The notes: generated from the sequence alone by a model not told the origin. A stretch of 64,000 nucleotides of DNA from Winogradskyella marina (GCF_015645385.1 NZ_JADOET010000004.1:124001-188000), one strand, 5' to 3'. Shown: positions 8,765 through 18,586, counted from the first letter of the stretch. Numbers and translations: made by a program.

Positions 8765-11144
8765 CCGTAATCTGGTTTTTGTATTTATTATATAAAAATG
8801 AAATGATTAAAAGTAGCACACCAAGCGACACAAACACAATGGTTTTAGAAATGGTATTCAAATGCACAATGTCGTAAAAGAATAATTTTATTAAAGTAAT
8901 ACCGAAGAAAATCATGCCACCGATTCTTAAATATACTTTGTCTTTCCAAATGCCAAAAGCAATTAACAGGAAGGAATACACTCCCCAAAGTATGCTTAAT
9001 CCTAATTTATAAGATTGCGTAGATTCAGCCATATCCATCCAATGAATTAGTTCGCTACTCAACACCCAAATAATAGTCACATGCAATAGAATATCGTACC
9101 CAATTTTAAAGCCTTTTGAAATGCCTTCGCGCTTAATAAACTTATAACACGTGTACAATGCGAAAGCTAAAAAGAGAAACGACACATACCGAATCCATAA
9201 GTAAAAGCTATTTTCTTGAAAGTATTCTGAAGGATTCAAGTAGCTTTCTCTTAACTCACTAATGGCAAGTAAACCTTGCGTTAAAAAGATAAAAATACTG
9301 GCGACTGTTAGTCCTAAAGCAATTTTCTCTAAAAGTTTGTTTTTAATCAGCTTAAAATTAACCATAGCTAATAGCGCCATAAATAGCAATGAATAATTGA
9401 GCACCCAAATAGTTTTAAAATCTCTTAAATCATAATTAAAAATGCTCCTCTTGTAAACGTCTTCAGAAGGCGTTGATATGCTTGAAGTATGATATAATTG
9501 ATCCCAATAAAATTCAATTTCTAATCGGAATGCATAGTAGGCACTGAATAGAAATAGTGCTGGAATACCATAAGTCAACAATCGAGACCATATTGAGGTT
9601 GGTTTTAATGTTGATGTATAGTCCTCTTTTCTAGACAACCAAACAATAAAACCAAACGCAATTACAAACAGTAAGGACGTTAAAAAGTGAATATTAAAAA
9701 TCGTAGTTATTTGTTCGTCTTCATTTATACCATAATAAGCACTATAGGCAAACGACCAATCTTGTAAAAGACTCAAAAATGCCAAAATCATCAATGGATA
9801 AGACAATTTCTCATACACTTTAATCGCTTTTGTTCTCCCTAACCAGAATAATAATGCGGCCTCACTTACCCATAATAGTGTTACCCAATTACCATCTAAC
9901 TGCACAGGAATGGTAATGGTAATAAATACCAAAACCATTGCCGAAGCGAGATAAAATAAGTTCTTGTCGCCTAATTTTAATTTGTAGAAAAGGACACTCA
10001 CTATAAAGTGAATTACCGCATTACCAAGCGTAAACAGACCTAATAATTGCGAACCGGTATCATGGTTTTCTAAAATAGCAAAGCCTAAGCCGTAAAACAG
10101 GAAGGAATTAAAAAGTAATAAAACGACATCACTTGTTTTTAGCATTTCCTTTCTCAGCACTTTATAAGCTAAAAATGTTATATAAAAAATGACAAAGAAT
10201 AGACTTAAAAAGCTTAAAGCTATACCGATTTGTTCCTCTTCAAAATATTCAAAAATGAACCAAGTTGAATATATTAGCCATGTAAATATGAAGGCTGAAT
10301 AGTAGAGCGATTTCCAATATTTTTTGAAAGAAATAACTAAAATTCCAATATTAATTATCGCCACATAACTAAAGAGTACTTCTACTTGTCCTGAATTATT
10401 ACTTAATAAAAACGGAACAGCATAAGCACCAACCAAACCTATATGTGCAATAACTTGTCTATTGTAACTTATGGCTGCAACAACCGTAAATGTTGTAAAA
10501 ATCACCATGAGCACAAATGTGGGAAGCTGCGGTATTAAATCATAAAAACTATAAGCAAAAAACGTAATAAAGTATAAAATTACGATAGAACCACTGACTA
10601 AAACAGCACTGTAAGCTTCGTATTTCTTTTTTAGCTTAATACCAAAACCAAGTAATCCTATAGCTGTAAAATAGCCTAAAATGATTCGGGTTAGCGGACT
10701 AATTAAATCATTCTCTATTGAATATTTTGCACCAATGGCCACACCAATAATAGTGATAATAATACCAATTTTATTCAGAATGTTTTCACCTATAAATTTT
10801 TCAAGGCTCGATTTCCGTTTTGGCTTATTTTCCTCTACAGACGTTGCTTTAGGTGCAACAAACTCATCCTGATATTCGGTTTCTAAAACAGGTTCTAATG
10901 TTTCAACGACTGGCTCTTCTACGTTTTCATTAAACGCTTCTAGTTTCTCGTTTTCTGTTTTAGGTAAAGGGTCTGGTTCTGTAGACGCTTTTATTGGAAT
11001 TGTTTCATCCTCAGTTGATCCAGATTTTAAGCGATACAATTCCTCTTTGAGACTATTTATTTCTGAAGAAAACTCGGCTTGTTTCTTAAAAAGCAGCTCT
11101 AACTTCTCAATAAGTTTATCAATAAGCTCCTGATTTGTTGCCAT
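8748..11144 (-). CDS. DUF2339 multi-pass membrane protein
   Basis: A 798-residue protein. Residues 1-45 form a predicted coiled coil (LIDKLIEKLELLFKKQAEF), about 46-115 are acidic and low-complexity, and the rest consists of more than twenty closely spaced hydrophobic helices starting near NILNKIGIIITIIGVAIG. This is the organisation of DUF2339, a very polytopic inner-membrane family of unknown function that often accompanies DUF3999, as here. The ATG is the first in frame. No catalytic motif is seen. Confidence 0.88.
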   Translation of the reverse strand: MATNQELIDKLIEKLELLFKKQAEFSSEINSLKEELYRLKSGSTEDETIPIKASTEPDPLPKTENEKLEAFNENVEEPVVETLEPVLETEYQDEFVAPKATSVEENKPKRKSSLEKFIGENILNKIGIIITIIGVAIGAKYSIENDLISPLTRIILGYFTAIGLLGFGIKLKKKYEAYSAVLVSGSIVILYFITFFAYSFYDLIPQLPTFVLMVIFTTFTVVAAISYNRQVIAHIGLVGAYAVPFLLSNNSGQVEVLFSYVAIINIGILVISFKKYWKSLYYSAFIFTWLIYSTWFIFEYFEEEQIGIALSFLSLFFVIFYITFLAYKVLRKEMLKTSDVVLLLFNSFLFYGLGFAILENHDTGSQLLGLFTLGNAVIHFIVSVLFYKLKLGDKNLFYLASAMVLVFITITIPVQLDGNWVTLLWVSEAALLFWLGRTKAIKVYEKLSYPLMILAFLSLLQDWSFAYSAYYGINEDEQITTIFNIHFLTSLLFVIAFGFIVWLSRKEDYTSTLKPTSIWSRLLTYGIPALFLFSAYYAFRLEIEFYWDQLYHTSSISTPSEDVYKRSIFNYDLRDFKTIWVLNYSLLFMALLAMVNFKLIKNKLLEKIALGLTVASIFIFLTQGLLAISELRESYLNPSEYFQENSFYLWIRYVSFLFLAFALYTCYKFIKREGISKGFKIGYDILLHVTIIWVLSSELIHWMDMAESTQSYKLGLSILWGVYSFLLIAFGIWKDKVYLRIGGMIFFGITLIKLFFYDIVHLNTISKTIVFVSLGVLLLIISFLYNKYKNQITDDSNN

Positions 11145-11542
11145 ATACGATTGATTTGGTTATCTTTTTTAATAAAAAGACTAAGCTAAAATACTTTTAA
11201 AAAATTGAACAGTCAACTTTGCGTACGGAAGTTCTACTTATTTACCATGTTTTATAGCGGCTATCGCTCTTTATTTTTAACAATAAGCTCTTGAAATTTG
11301 AACACATCTAGACCAATATCTACATGCAACCTTCCTGCTTAAATAACACTAATAAATTTAGAATATCATCCACCGATAGTAACAGTGAGTTCTGTTTTTT
11401 GTTCTGAAATTGGACATCATAAATCCATTAAATAGTCATTGATAAAATACTTATCAATTCAATTTAAAACTTATTAACTATTTGACTTAAAAGCTGTTTA
11501 AATAAAACCAAACATTATATCTAATTAAACTCACAAAACCTT
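11145..11542. other. Intergenic region, no gene seen
   Basis: AT-rich spacer between the divergent DUF2339 and fumC genes. I found no ORF with protein-like features, no RNA gene and no clear hairpin apart from short AT-rich inverted repeats. It presumably holds both promoters. Confidence 0.5.
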
Positions 11543-11550
11543 TAATTTTG
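11543..11550 (+). promoter_or_regulatory. -7 element of fumC, TAATTTTG
   Basis: A perfect TAnnTTTG match 22 bp upstream of the fumC ATG. No clear -33 TTTG at the usual spacing. Confidence 0.5.
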
Positions 11551-11572
11551 TAAAGCAATAAATACAATACAC

Positions 11573-12970
11573 ATGAATTACCGAATTGAAAAAGACACAA
11601 TGGGTGAGGTAAAAGTACCTGCCGACAAACTTTGGGGCGCACAAACAGAACGCTCTCGTAATAACTTTAAAATTGGTGCTTCTGCATCTATGCCATTAGA
11701 AATTGTAAATGGTTTTGCTTATTTAAAGAAAGCTGCAGCATATACGAATTGTGAGCTAAATGTGCTATCTAAAGAAAAGCGCGATTTAATTGCACAAGTA
11801 TGTGATGAAATCTTAGAAGGTAAGCATAACGATCAATTTCCATTAGTGATTTGGCAAACGGGCTCTGGTACACAAAGTAACATGAATGTTAATGAAGTTG
11901 TTGCCAACCGAGCACATCAAATTGCAGGCCATGTTATAGGTGAAGGAGAAAAAACGATTCAACCCAATGACGATGTTAATAAATCACAATCGTCTAATGA
12001 TACTTTTCCAACAGGAATGCATATTGCTGCTTATAAAAAAATTGTAGAAACAACGATTCCTGGTGTCATTCAATTACGAAACACGCTTCATAAAAAGTCC
12101 TTAGAGTTTAAAACGGTTGTAAAAATTGGTCGTACACATTTAATGGATGCGACTCCGTTGACTTTAGGCCAAGAGTTTTCAGGATATGTATCGCAATTAG
12201 ATCACGGATTAAAAGCTTTAGAAAATACTTTAGCACACCTAAGCGAATTAGCATTAGGAGGAACAGCTGTAGGAACTGGCTTAAACACACCAGAAGGTTA
12301 CGATGTTTTGGTTGCTAAATACATTGCAGAATTTTCAGGATTACCGTTTGTAACTGCAGAAAATAAATTTGAAGCTTTAGCAGCGCACGATGCGATAGTA
12401 GAAACCCATGGAGCTTTAAAATTATTAGCGGTTTCATTAAATAAAATTGCAAACGATATTAGAATGATGGCTTCTGGTCCGCGATCTGGAATTGGAGAAA
12501 TTATTATTCCTGCAAACGAACCTGGAAGTTCAATTATGCCAGGAAAAGTAAACCCAACACAATGTGAAGCTTTAACTATGGTTTGTGCTCAAGTTATGGG
12601 TAACGATGTTGCTGTTTCTGTTGGTGGAACGCAAGGCCATTACGAGCTCAATGTGTTTAAACCAATGATGGCTGCCAATATTTTACAATCGGCACAATTA
12701 ATAGGTGACGCTTGTGTGAGTTTCGAAGCGCATTGTGCTAGTGGTATTGAACCAAACCACGAAGTCATTAAAGAATTATTAAACAATTCATTAATGCTAG
12801 TCACTGCACTAAATACCAAAATTGGATATTACAAAGCCGCTGAGATTGCCAATACAGCACATAAAAACGGCACCACTTTAAAAGAAGAAGCTATTAATTT
12901 AGGTTATGTTTCTGCTGAAGATTATGACGAATGGGTAAAACCAGAAAATATGGTGGGTGCTTTAAAATAA
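11573..12970 (+). CDS. fumC: Fumarate hydratase class II
   Basis: A 465-residue homotetrameric, iron-independent fumarase that interconverts fumarate and L-malate in the TCA cycle. It has the family start [26 protein letters not shown], the substrate-site segment [13 protein letters not shown], the [15 protein letters not shown] segment and the signature [13 protein letters not shown] near residue 318, containing the mobile catalytic serine loop. Full length, and closer to fumarase than to aspartase or argininosuccinate lyase. It is a single-gene unit with its own promoter. Confidence 0.96.
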   Translation: MNYRIEKDTMGEVKVPADKLWGAQTERSRNNFKIGASASMPLEIVNGFAYLKKAAAYTNCELNVLSKEKRDLIAQVCDEILEGKHNDQFPLVIWQTGSGTQSNMNVNEVVANRAHQIAGHVIGEGEKTIQPNDDVNKSQSSNDTFPTGMHIAAYKKIVETTIPGVIQLRNTLHKKSLEFKTVVKIGRTHLMDATPLTLGQEFSGYVSQLDHGLKALENTLAHLSELALGGTAVGTGLNTPEGYDVLVAKYIAEFSGLPFVTAENKFEALAAHDAIVETHGALKLLAVSLNKIANDIRMMASGPRSGIGEIIIPANEPGSSIMPGKVNPTQCEALTMVCAQVMGNDVAVSVGGTQGHYELNVFKPMMAANILQSAQLIGDACVSFEAHCASGIEPNHEVIKELLNNSLMLVTALNTKIGYYKAAEIANTAHKNGTTLKEEAINLGYVSAEDYDEWVKPENMVGALK

Positions 12971-13076
12971 AAATAGTAAAGCGATGACATATGCATTTCT
13001 TCGATTTTCATAGAGCTGATGTTATTGAAATATTTAGGAATAATCTCGCAGCAGATGGTACAGAATCGTTTACTAA

Positions 13077-13256
13077 GATCTTGTAGCGGTAGACACAAGA
13101 AAAGTTCGGAATGTGTCCGTTTATAATGTATTAGGTAAACTAGTGCTCGTTAGAAACTTTGCCGATGGTGAACTCCTAAATGTTACGGTGTTAGCATCAG
13201 GTATCTACACTATTAAAATCAATAATAAAATGACTTTAAAATTCATAAAAGCATAA
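13077..13256 (+). pseudogene. Relic of a type IX secretion (Por) C-terminal sorting domain
   Basis: Reading from 13077 gives about 59 codons ending at TAA 13254-13256. The translation contains VSVYNVLGKLVLVRNF, then LASGIYTIKINNK and TLKFIKA. This is the classic T9SS type A sorting tail (xxxYNxLGK, then SGIYxVKI, then KKxxxK). There is no start codon and an in-frame TAA lies directly upstream, so the cargo protein has been lost and only the tail remains. A terminator follows, as expected for the end of a former gene. Confidence 0.75.
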
Positions 13257-13280
13257 AGAAATTCTTTCATGAAAAATTAA

Positions 13281-13314
13281 AAACGCTAGTTAATTGTTAC
13301 TAGCGTTTTTTTTT
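13281..13314 (+). terminator. Rho-independent terminator
   Basis: AAACGCTAGT and its complement (13281-13290 / 13299-13308) with an 8-base loop, followed by a T run to 13314. It ends the decayed T9SS cargo gene. Confidence 0.8.
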
Positions 13315-13356
13315 ATTCAAAAAAATAGCAATCTTTACAAAAAACACATCATTTAT

Positions 13357-14592
13357 ATGTCTTTACTGATCACCAACATCAAACAACTTATTCAAGTTCA
13401 TGAACATAATACTACCATTATTAAAGGTAGCGACATGAAAAAATTACCAATTATAGAAAACGCTTACCTCTACATTGAGAACGACACTATAATAGAGTTT
13501 GGAGAAATGAATAATTGTGAAGGTTTTGATGCAGAAACCATTATTGATGCCACTGGCAAAATAGTTTTACCGACGTGGTGCGATTCTCATACCCACACTG
13601 TTTATGCAGGTGATAGAACGTCTGAATTTGTAGACCGCATTAACGGGCTATCTTATGCAGAAATCGCCCAAAAAGGTGGTGGAATTTTAAACTCTGCTAA
13701 AACACTTCAAAATACTTCAGAAGATGAATTATTTGAACAATCTTTACAGCGATTAAACGAGCTCATTGCTATGGGAACTGGAGCTGTTGAAATAAAATCG
13801 GGTTACGGGTTAACGGTTGAAGCTGAGTTAAAAATGCTTCGCGTTATTAAACGCTTAAAGCAAGAAAGTTTAGCAAAAATAATTCCTACTTTATTGGCTG
13901 CTCATGCTATTCCGGAAGAATTTAAATCTAAGAAACAAGATTATATCAACTATATCACAGACGAGTTAATTCCTAAAGCAGCAGAATTAAATATTACAAA
14001 TTTTGTCGATGTGTTTTGCGAAGAAGGCTACTTTGATATTAATGATACTGAAGCCATTTTAAAAGCAGGACAAACATTTAATTTACAGCCTAAGCTACAT
14101 GTTAATCAGTTCAATATTCTAGGAGGCATTGCTCTTGGTGTAAAGTACAATGCGTTATCTGTAGATCATTTAGAAGAAATAAACGACAACGACATTGAAG
14201 CATTAAAAGGCAGTAACACTATTGCTGTTGCTTTACCTGGCTGCTCCTATTTTTTAAGTATTCCGTATACCCAAGCTCGAAAAATTATTGACGCTGGTTT
14301 ACCTTTAGCCATTGCAACCGATTATAATCCAGGTTCTTCACCAAGCGGAAATATGAATTTTATAGTCAGTGCAGCGTGTGTGAAATTAAAACTAACACCA
14401 GAAGAAGCCATAAATGCTGCAACTGTAAATGGAGCTTATGCCATGGGAATTAGTAATATGTACGGCAGTATAACGCGAGGAAAGAAAGCGAATATTATTA
14501 TTACAAAACCAATGAATCACTATAGCGAAATACCTTATGCGTTTGCTCACAACCCAATAGAGCATGTGATTATTAATGGTCAACAGGTATAA
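13357..14592 (+). CDS. hutI: Imidazolonepropionase
   Basis: A 411-residue amidohydrolase that opens imidazolone-5-propanoate to N-formimidoyl-L-glutamate, the third step of histidine degradation. Metal and substrate motifs are present: SHTHTVYAGDR, EIKSGYGLT, AAHAIPEEF, KLHVNQF, VDHLEE and ATDYNPGSSP. I chose ATG 13357 (MSLLITNIKQ). A longer frame would begin at 13294 inside the preceding terminator hairpin. hutG lies 1 kb downstream on the same strand, separated by an opposite-strand gene; hutH and hutU are not in this window. Confidence 0.95.
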   Translation: MSLLITNIKQLIQVHEHNTTIIKGSDMKKLPIIENAYLYIENDTIIEFGEMNNCEGFDAETIIDATGKIVLPTWCDSHTHTVYAGDRTSEFVDRINGLSYAEIAQKGGGILNSAKTLQNTSEDELFEQSLQRLNELIAMGTGAVEIKSGYGLTVEAELKMLRVIKRLKQESLAKIIPTLLAAHAIPEEFKSKKQDYINYITDELIPKAAELNITNFVDVFCEEGYFDINDTEAILKAGQTFNLQPKLHVNQFNILGGIALGVKYNALSVDHLEEINDNDIEALKGSNTIAVALPGCSYFLSIPYTQARKIIDAGLPLAIATDYNPGSSPSGNMNFIVSAACVKLKLTPEEAINAATVNGAYAMGISNMYGSITRGKKANIIITKPMNHYSEIPYAFAHNPIEHVIINGQQV

Positions 14593-14599
14593 CAAAAAA

Positions 14600-14626
14600 A
14601 ATCCAGAAGCGAACTTCTGGATTTTT
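14600..14626. terminator. Bidirectional terminator
   Basis: AATCCAGAAG and its complement form a 10-bp stem with loop CGAA, flanked by an A run on one side and a T run on the other, between convergent hutI and the coiled-coil gene. Confidence 0.8.
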
Positions 14627-14653
14627 AAAATGAATTAATTAAATAACTCTTAA

Positions 14654-15541
14654 TTATCTCAATTCAAATTCTGAAGAAGATATTAAGGCCTTATCGCTAA
14701 ATACATTTACTTTATAACGTCCTTCCTCAAACTTAGAGTCCTCCAATTCATTGATGTACTCACAAATGTTTAAGTTTCTGTTTTCATAATTAAATCTACT
14801 AATTAAACTGTAGTTTAGAACTTGATCTTCAAACTCTATCTGATCATTAGTCCCTAAAACGTTGTTTTTGGGGTCTATGACTTGCACATATAATTCTTTA
14901 TCTCCACCTTCAGCCAGCATATTCTTAGCTACTGTAAAGCAAATTTTAATTTTATCGCTTCGTCTTGCACGTTCAGTTGGTATCTGCTTACCATTATTTC
15001 TTTCAATAACTCCCATTCCTACTAATCCTACGGTTTGTAATGCTGCTGCATCTTCAACAACTGTAGCCAGTTCTGTATTTTGTACTAAAAGTGAATCCGT
15101 AAACATAGTACGTTCAGCTAATTGAACTTGTGTACTATCTAAAGACGATGCTAAGTATTGGTTTTCACCTTTTAAACGATCATTCTCAGTCAACAACACA
15201 TCCATCTCTTCTTGTAAAGCCATGTACTTCTTTTTGTAGTTCCATAAACTACCAACGCTATTTTGAGACACTTTTAACGAATCCATCAAGCCTTGTATAC
15301 GCTCTCTAGCAGCCATTAAATCTTGATTTTTCACTTCGCTTTCTGCAATAGCTTCGTCATAATCTTTAGCCATGTTATTAAGGTCGTTCATGACTTGATT
15401 CTTTTCACTCACTAATAATTTTTCGTTCTCTTGCTTTTCATTGTAAAGTTTAGAGGTATAAAAAGCAGTGACTATAAATAATACTAATAATATGCCTAAT
15501 CCTACCTTTAATCCTGTATTCGATTTTTGTGAACCTTCCAT
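14654..15541 (-). CDS. Membrane-anchored coiled-coil protein
   Basis: A 295-residue protein with one N-terminal membrane helix (about 10-28, LKVGLGILLVLFIVTAFYTS). A long coiled coil (about 32-160, rich in Glu, Lys and Leu heptads) is followed by a compact beta-rich C-terminal domain (about 175-290) containing ARRSDKIKICFTVAKN. This layout is common in Flavobacteriaceae, where it is sometimes mislabelled as a chromosome partitioning protein. I see no nucleotide-binding motif. It probably projects into the periplasm. Function unknown. Confidence 0.75.
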   Translation of the reverse strand: MEGSQKSNTGLKVGLGILLVLFIVTAFYTSKLYNEKQENEKLLVSEKNQVMNDLNNMAKDYDEAIAESEVKNQDLMAARERIQGLMDSLKVSQNSVGSLWNYKKKYMALQEEMDVLLTENDRLKGENQYLASSLDSTQVQLAERTMFTDSLLVQNTELATVVEDAAALQTVGLVGMGVIERNNGKQIPTERARRSDKIKICFTVAKNMLAEGGDKELYVQVIDPKNNVLGTNDQIEFEDQVLNYSLISRFNYENRNLNICEYINELEDSKFEEGRYKVNVFSDKALISSSEFELR

Positions 15542-15653
15542 AAGTTAATTGATTTTAAGTATTGTTAATTCTTGTTTTTTTATTGTTGATTTAAGGTCAA
15601 AGTAACTAAATAAAAATGTACTTTTAATATTATATTTCTAATAATCGATCCTA

Positions 15654-16673
15654 ATGCAACATCTTATAGTATTTACAGAAAAAGAAAAACAACAACTTTT
15701 AAAGAAACGTAAAGGTGAAACAAAATTTGGAGAACATATTCAGTTAATTCCTAACCTCACTAAGATATACGTTGATATTGTTAATTTAGATGTTGATTAC
15801 GTTGTATTTGGAATTAATGAAGATATTGGAATTACGGCAAACCTCGGAAAAACAGGAGCTTACAAGGCTTGGGACGCGACTCTAAAAGTTTTGTTAAACA
15901 TACAGAGTAATGCGCTTACCAATGCTAAACGCGTTTTAATATTAGGGCATTTAGATTACACAAAACAACGTAATGCGATTGCAGATTTAGATGTATCCAA
16001 AAAAAAGCAACTTTCCAAAGTTAGAAACCTTGTTGAAGATATAGATAAAGATGTAACGCATTTGGTATCTTCAATTATTAAAGCTGGTAAAACACCTATT
16101 ATTATAGGAGGTGGTCACAACAACGCCTATGGAAATATTAAAGGTTGTGCTCTAGCTAATAACGAAAAAATAAATGTTGTGAATTTTGATGCGCACTCTG
16201 ATTTTAGAGCAGAAGAAGGCAGACATAGTGGCAATGGGTTTAGTTATGCTTATGCTGAAGGGTTTTTAAAAAACTATTTTATTTTCGGGTTACATGAAAA
16301 CTATACGTCTAGTAATTTACTAAATACAATAAAGAAAGTAAAATCAATAAACTTCAATACATACGAAGCTATAGAAGTCAGAAAAGAACTTGACTACTCC
16401 TCTGAAATGAAAAACGCGTTAAATCATGTTTCTGATAAAAAATTTGGAATTGAAATTGATTGTGATGCTATTAAAAACATACCAAGTAGCGCTATGACCC
16501 CAAGTGGTTTTAGCGTAAAACAAGCTAGGCAGTTTGTAAATTACTTTGGTAAAGACGCCAATGCTACATATCTACATATTTGTGAAGCGGCACCAACAAA
16601 AAAATCTGAAACTAAAATAGGAAAACTAATTACGTATTTAATTACTGATTTTATTAGAGCCCAAAAATCATAA
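15654..16673 (+). CDS. hutG: Formimidoylglutamase (arginase/ureohydrolase family)
   Basis: A 339-residue Mn-dependent ureohydrolase. Metal-ligand motifs in order are GGGHNNAYG, FDAHSDFR and EIDCDAI, the last being the usual SxDxD motif. The sequence fits the formimidoylglutamase branch found in Bacteroidota, which releases formamide and glutamate as the last step of histidine breakdown. The presence of hutI 1 kb upstream supports this over agmatinase or arginase. Confidence 0.85.
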   Translation: MQHLIVFTEKEKQQLLKKRKGETKFGEHIQLIPNLTKIYVDIVNLDVDYVVFGINEDIGITANLGKTGAYKAWDATLKVLLNIQSNALTNAKRVLILGHLDYTKQRNAIADLDVSKKKQLSKVRNLVEDIDKDVTHLVSSIIKAGKTPIIIGGGHNNAYGNIKGCALANNEKINVVNFDAHSDFRAEEGRHSGNGFSYAYAEGFLKNYFIFGLHENYTSSNLLNTIKKVKSINFNTYEAIEVRKELDYSSEMKNALNHVSDKKFGIEIDCDAIKNIPSSAMTPSGFSVKQARQFVNYFGKDANATYLHICEAAPTKKSETKIGKLITYLITDFIRAQKS

Positions 16674-16800
16674 TAGCGTTATAATTAATACTCCAAATTG
16701 CTCAACATTAAGTCCTATTGTAGGATTTAAATCATTAATCTTATAGGTATATCTCTTTATTGTTAATAGCTTTGTATACTTAATAAAAGCAATTTAAAAT

Positions 16801-16838
16801 AAAAACCCTCTTTCAAATTCATGAAAAAGGGGCTTTTA
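16801..16838. terminator. Probable bidirectional terminator
   Basis: A-rich and T-rich flanked imperfect hairpin (CCCTCTTTCA paired with TGAAAAAGGGG) between convergent hutG and the mechanosensitive channel gene. Confidence 0.55.
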
Positions 16839-16904
16839 AAAACATCAAGCACGTGCAGGATTGTATTCTATGTAAACATAAAATCTATAACCCTAACCTT
16901 ATAG

Positions 16905-17732
16905 TTAATCCTGCATTTGTACTTGATTTTCTACTATATCTTTAATCGGAACAATTAGTTTTCCTTCTGAATTTTTGAGTATTACTGAAATACTTTTTAC
17001 AGCATCTATAGTATAAATCGTATCGTTAAAGGTAATTTTCTGTCCAACTTCAAACGTCTTACGTGCATAAAAAGTGTTCAATAATTTAGCCACAACTTCC
17101 CTTGCTCCTAAACCAAAGGCTATGGCAAATGCCAATAGGAAGCCAGCAATAATCATATTTATATTATTGCTAATAATTTCAGTATTTATACCAGCTTGAT
17201 TTAAAGCTGTAATTGAAATGAATGTTAGCAATAGGAAAAAGACAATCTGGCTAATCAATTTTCCTCCTGATAAATCCATAGATTCAAATAATGATCTTAG
17301 CCCTTTTTTAACAAAATTGGCAAAAAGTAAACCAAGAATAAAAATAATTAACGCAGCGAATAAATGTGGTAAATAAGCTAATAAAGCACTAATCTGATTA
17401 GATATAATTTCTAATCCCATTATGTCTGATGCTGTTATTATAAGAATAATATACAGTATCCATTTTACAAATTTTGAAATAATTTTGACAGTATCAAAAT
17501 TGAACTTTTTACCTTCTACTATTTCAATATCATTAAGTTTATCATCTAATTTATTGACTTTGGCTAATTTTAAAACTTTCTTTATAAGTTTAATAACTAA
17601 CTTGGTGACTATCCAACCAATAATTAAAACAATAAGTGCACCTAAAATATTCGGAAATATTTTAGTCATCTCAAACCACATGTTTGTTAAAGACTGCATG
17701 GCTATATCTTTAAATTCTGTTACTTTTTGCAT
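16905..17732 (-). CDS. MscS-like mechanosensitive channel family protein
   Basis: A 275-residue membrane protein with about five hydrophobic segments, including repeats of the conserved TM-helix type (MTKIFPNILGALIVLIIGWIV). A Gly/Ala-rich pore-like helix (LLAFAIAFGLGAREVVAKLL) is followed by a short beta domain (VGQKITFNDTIYTIDAVKSIS). It lacks the large C-terminal vestibule of classical MscS and belongs to the small TM-helix-repeat group. It lies 33 bp downstream of the 56-residue ORF and sigma gene, suggesting one transcript. Confidence 0.85.
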   Translation of the reverse strand: MQKVTEFKDIAMQSLTNMWFEMTKIFPNILGALIVLIIGWIVTKLVIKLIKKVLKLAKVNKLDDKLNDIEIVEGKKFNFDTVKIISKFVKWILYIILIITASDIMGLEIISNQISALLAYLPHLFAALIIFILGLLFANFVKKGLRSLFESMDLSGGKLISQIVFFLLLTFISITALNQAGINTEIISNNINMIIAGFLLAFAIAFGLGAREVVAKLLNTFYARKTFEVGQKITFNDTIYTIDAVKSISVILKNSEGKLIVPIKDIVENQVQMQD

Positions 17733-17765
17733 ATTACTTTTTTGTTAGGGTATGTTAGGTGTTTG

Positions 17766-17936
17766 TTATTTTCTTTTACTAGTGACACTATCTATTATAT
17801 GACCAATATTGTACGAGAATAGTTCTGCCAACTCCATTAAGAGCTTAGCCATAGCAATATCGTGCATAACTTTTCCTTTCAGTTCTTGCGGAACTTCTTG
17901 CAACGGCTGGTCAATGTTCTTAAATGGATTTTCCAT
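17766..17936 (-). CDS. 56-residue ORF overlapping the sigma factor gene
   Basis: Reading the reverse strand from ATG at 17936 gives 56 residues: start MENPFKNIDQPLQEVPQELK, middle HDIAMAKLLMELAELFS, end KRK. It overlaps the sigma factor end by 17 bp, so translation is probably coupled. The sequence is amphipathic, with no signal peptide. Position directly after an ECF sigma gene suggests a co-expressed partner, possibly an anti-sigma-type regulator, but it is far shorter than usual anti-sigma factors. I recall similar short ORFs at this place in related genomes. Confidence 0.7.
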   Translation of the reverse strand: MENPFKNIDQPLQEVPQELKGKVMHDIAMAKLLMELAELFSYNIGHIIDSVTSKRK

Positions 17937-18513
17937 CTTTCTTATAGTTTGTGTACTTGAGTACTAGTTTTTCTTTAGCTCGTTTAATTCGCATTTTTAC
18001 CGCACTTTCTCCAATATCTAAAACGTCAGCTAATTCTTTTATAGATAAATTATCTTGATATTTTAATAATAAAATCATTTTTTCATCAGGCGAAATCAAC
18101 TCCATGACTTCCTTTAGCTGCCCTACCCTCATATTTTGAAATTCGCGAGTAGAATCTACATCTTCACCTATATTTTCAATATCTACATATTCTGAACTAA
18201 CAGATTTCTTTTCAAACTTTTTTGCCGTATTTCTAGTGACGTAATTTACACAATGGTTATAAGTGAATGCATATAACCATGTAGAAAATTTAGACTTGCC
18301 TTTAAAACTAGCTAATTTTACAAATACTCTTAAAAATACATCTTGAGTTAAGTCTTTAGCCTCATCGACACCGTTAGCAAACCCATAACATTTATTATAA
18401 ACCATTGAAGCATACCTATCATAGAGCACCTCAAACAACATAGTGTCGTTTGTTTTCACGATTGCTTCTACAAGCGCTTCATCGGTTAGGGTTTGAATAG
18501 CGTCTTTTGTCAA
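17920..18513 (-). CDS. ECF-type RNA polymerase sigma factor
   Basis: A 197-residue sigma-70 family protein. Region 2 spans about 25-95 (YDRYASMVYNKCYGFANG, DLTQDVFLRVFVKLASF, KFSTWLYAFTYNHCVNYV), and region 4 spans about 130-185 (LKEVMELISPDEKMILLLKY, LSIKELADVLDIGESAVKMR). The start appears to be TTG at 18513: an in-frame TAA lies upstream without an ATG, and the next Met is inside region 2. The gene overlaps the small ORF downstream, followed by the mechanosensitive channel gene, suggesting an envelope or osmotic stress regulon (inference). Confidence 0.92.
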   Translation of the reverse strand: MTKDAIQTLTDEALVEAIVKTNDTMLFEVLYDRYASMVYNKCYGFANGVDEAKDLTQDVFLRVFVKLASFKGKSKFSTWLYAFTYNHCVNYVTRNTAKKFEKKSVSSEYVDIENIGEDVDSTREFQNMRVGQLKEVMELISPDEKMILLLKYQDNLSIKELADVLDIGESAVKMRIKRAKEKLVLKYTNYKKDGKSI

Positions 18514-18586
18514 GGGGTAAATTGATCTTTTCAGTTAGTATTTAAATGTAAGACACAATAATTTAATTCAGGTCACAATTAAGCAC

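Noticed and set aside
12991..13086. Short ORF between fumC and the T9SS relic
   Set aside because: 31 codons in another frame, no recognisable pattern; it may be part of the decayed cargo gene but cannot be supported.
13294..13356. Longer N-terminus for hutI
   Set aside because: This extension lies within the preceding terminator and its T run; the family N-terminus fits ATG 13357.
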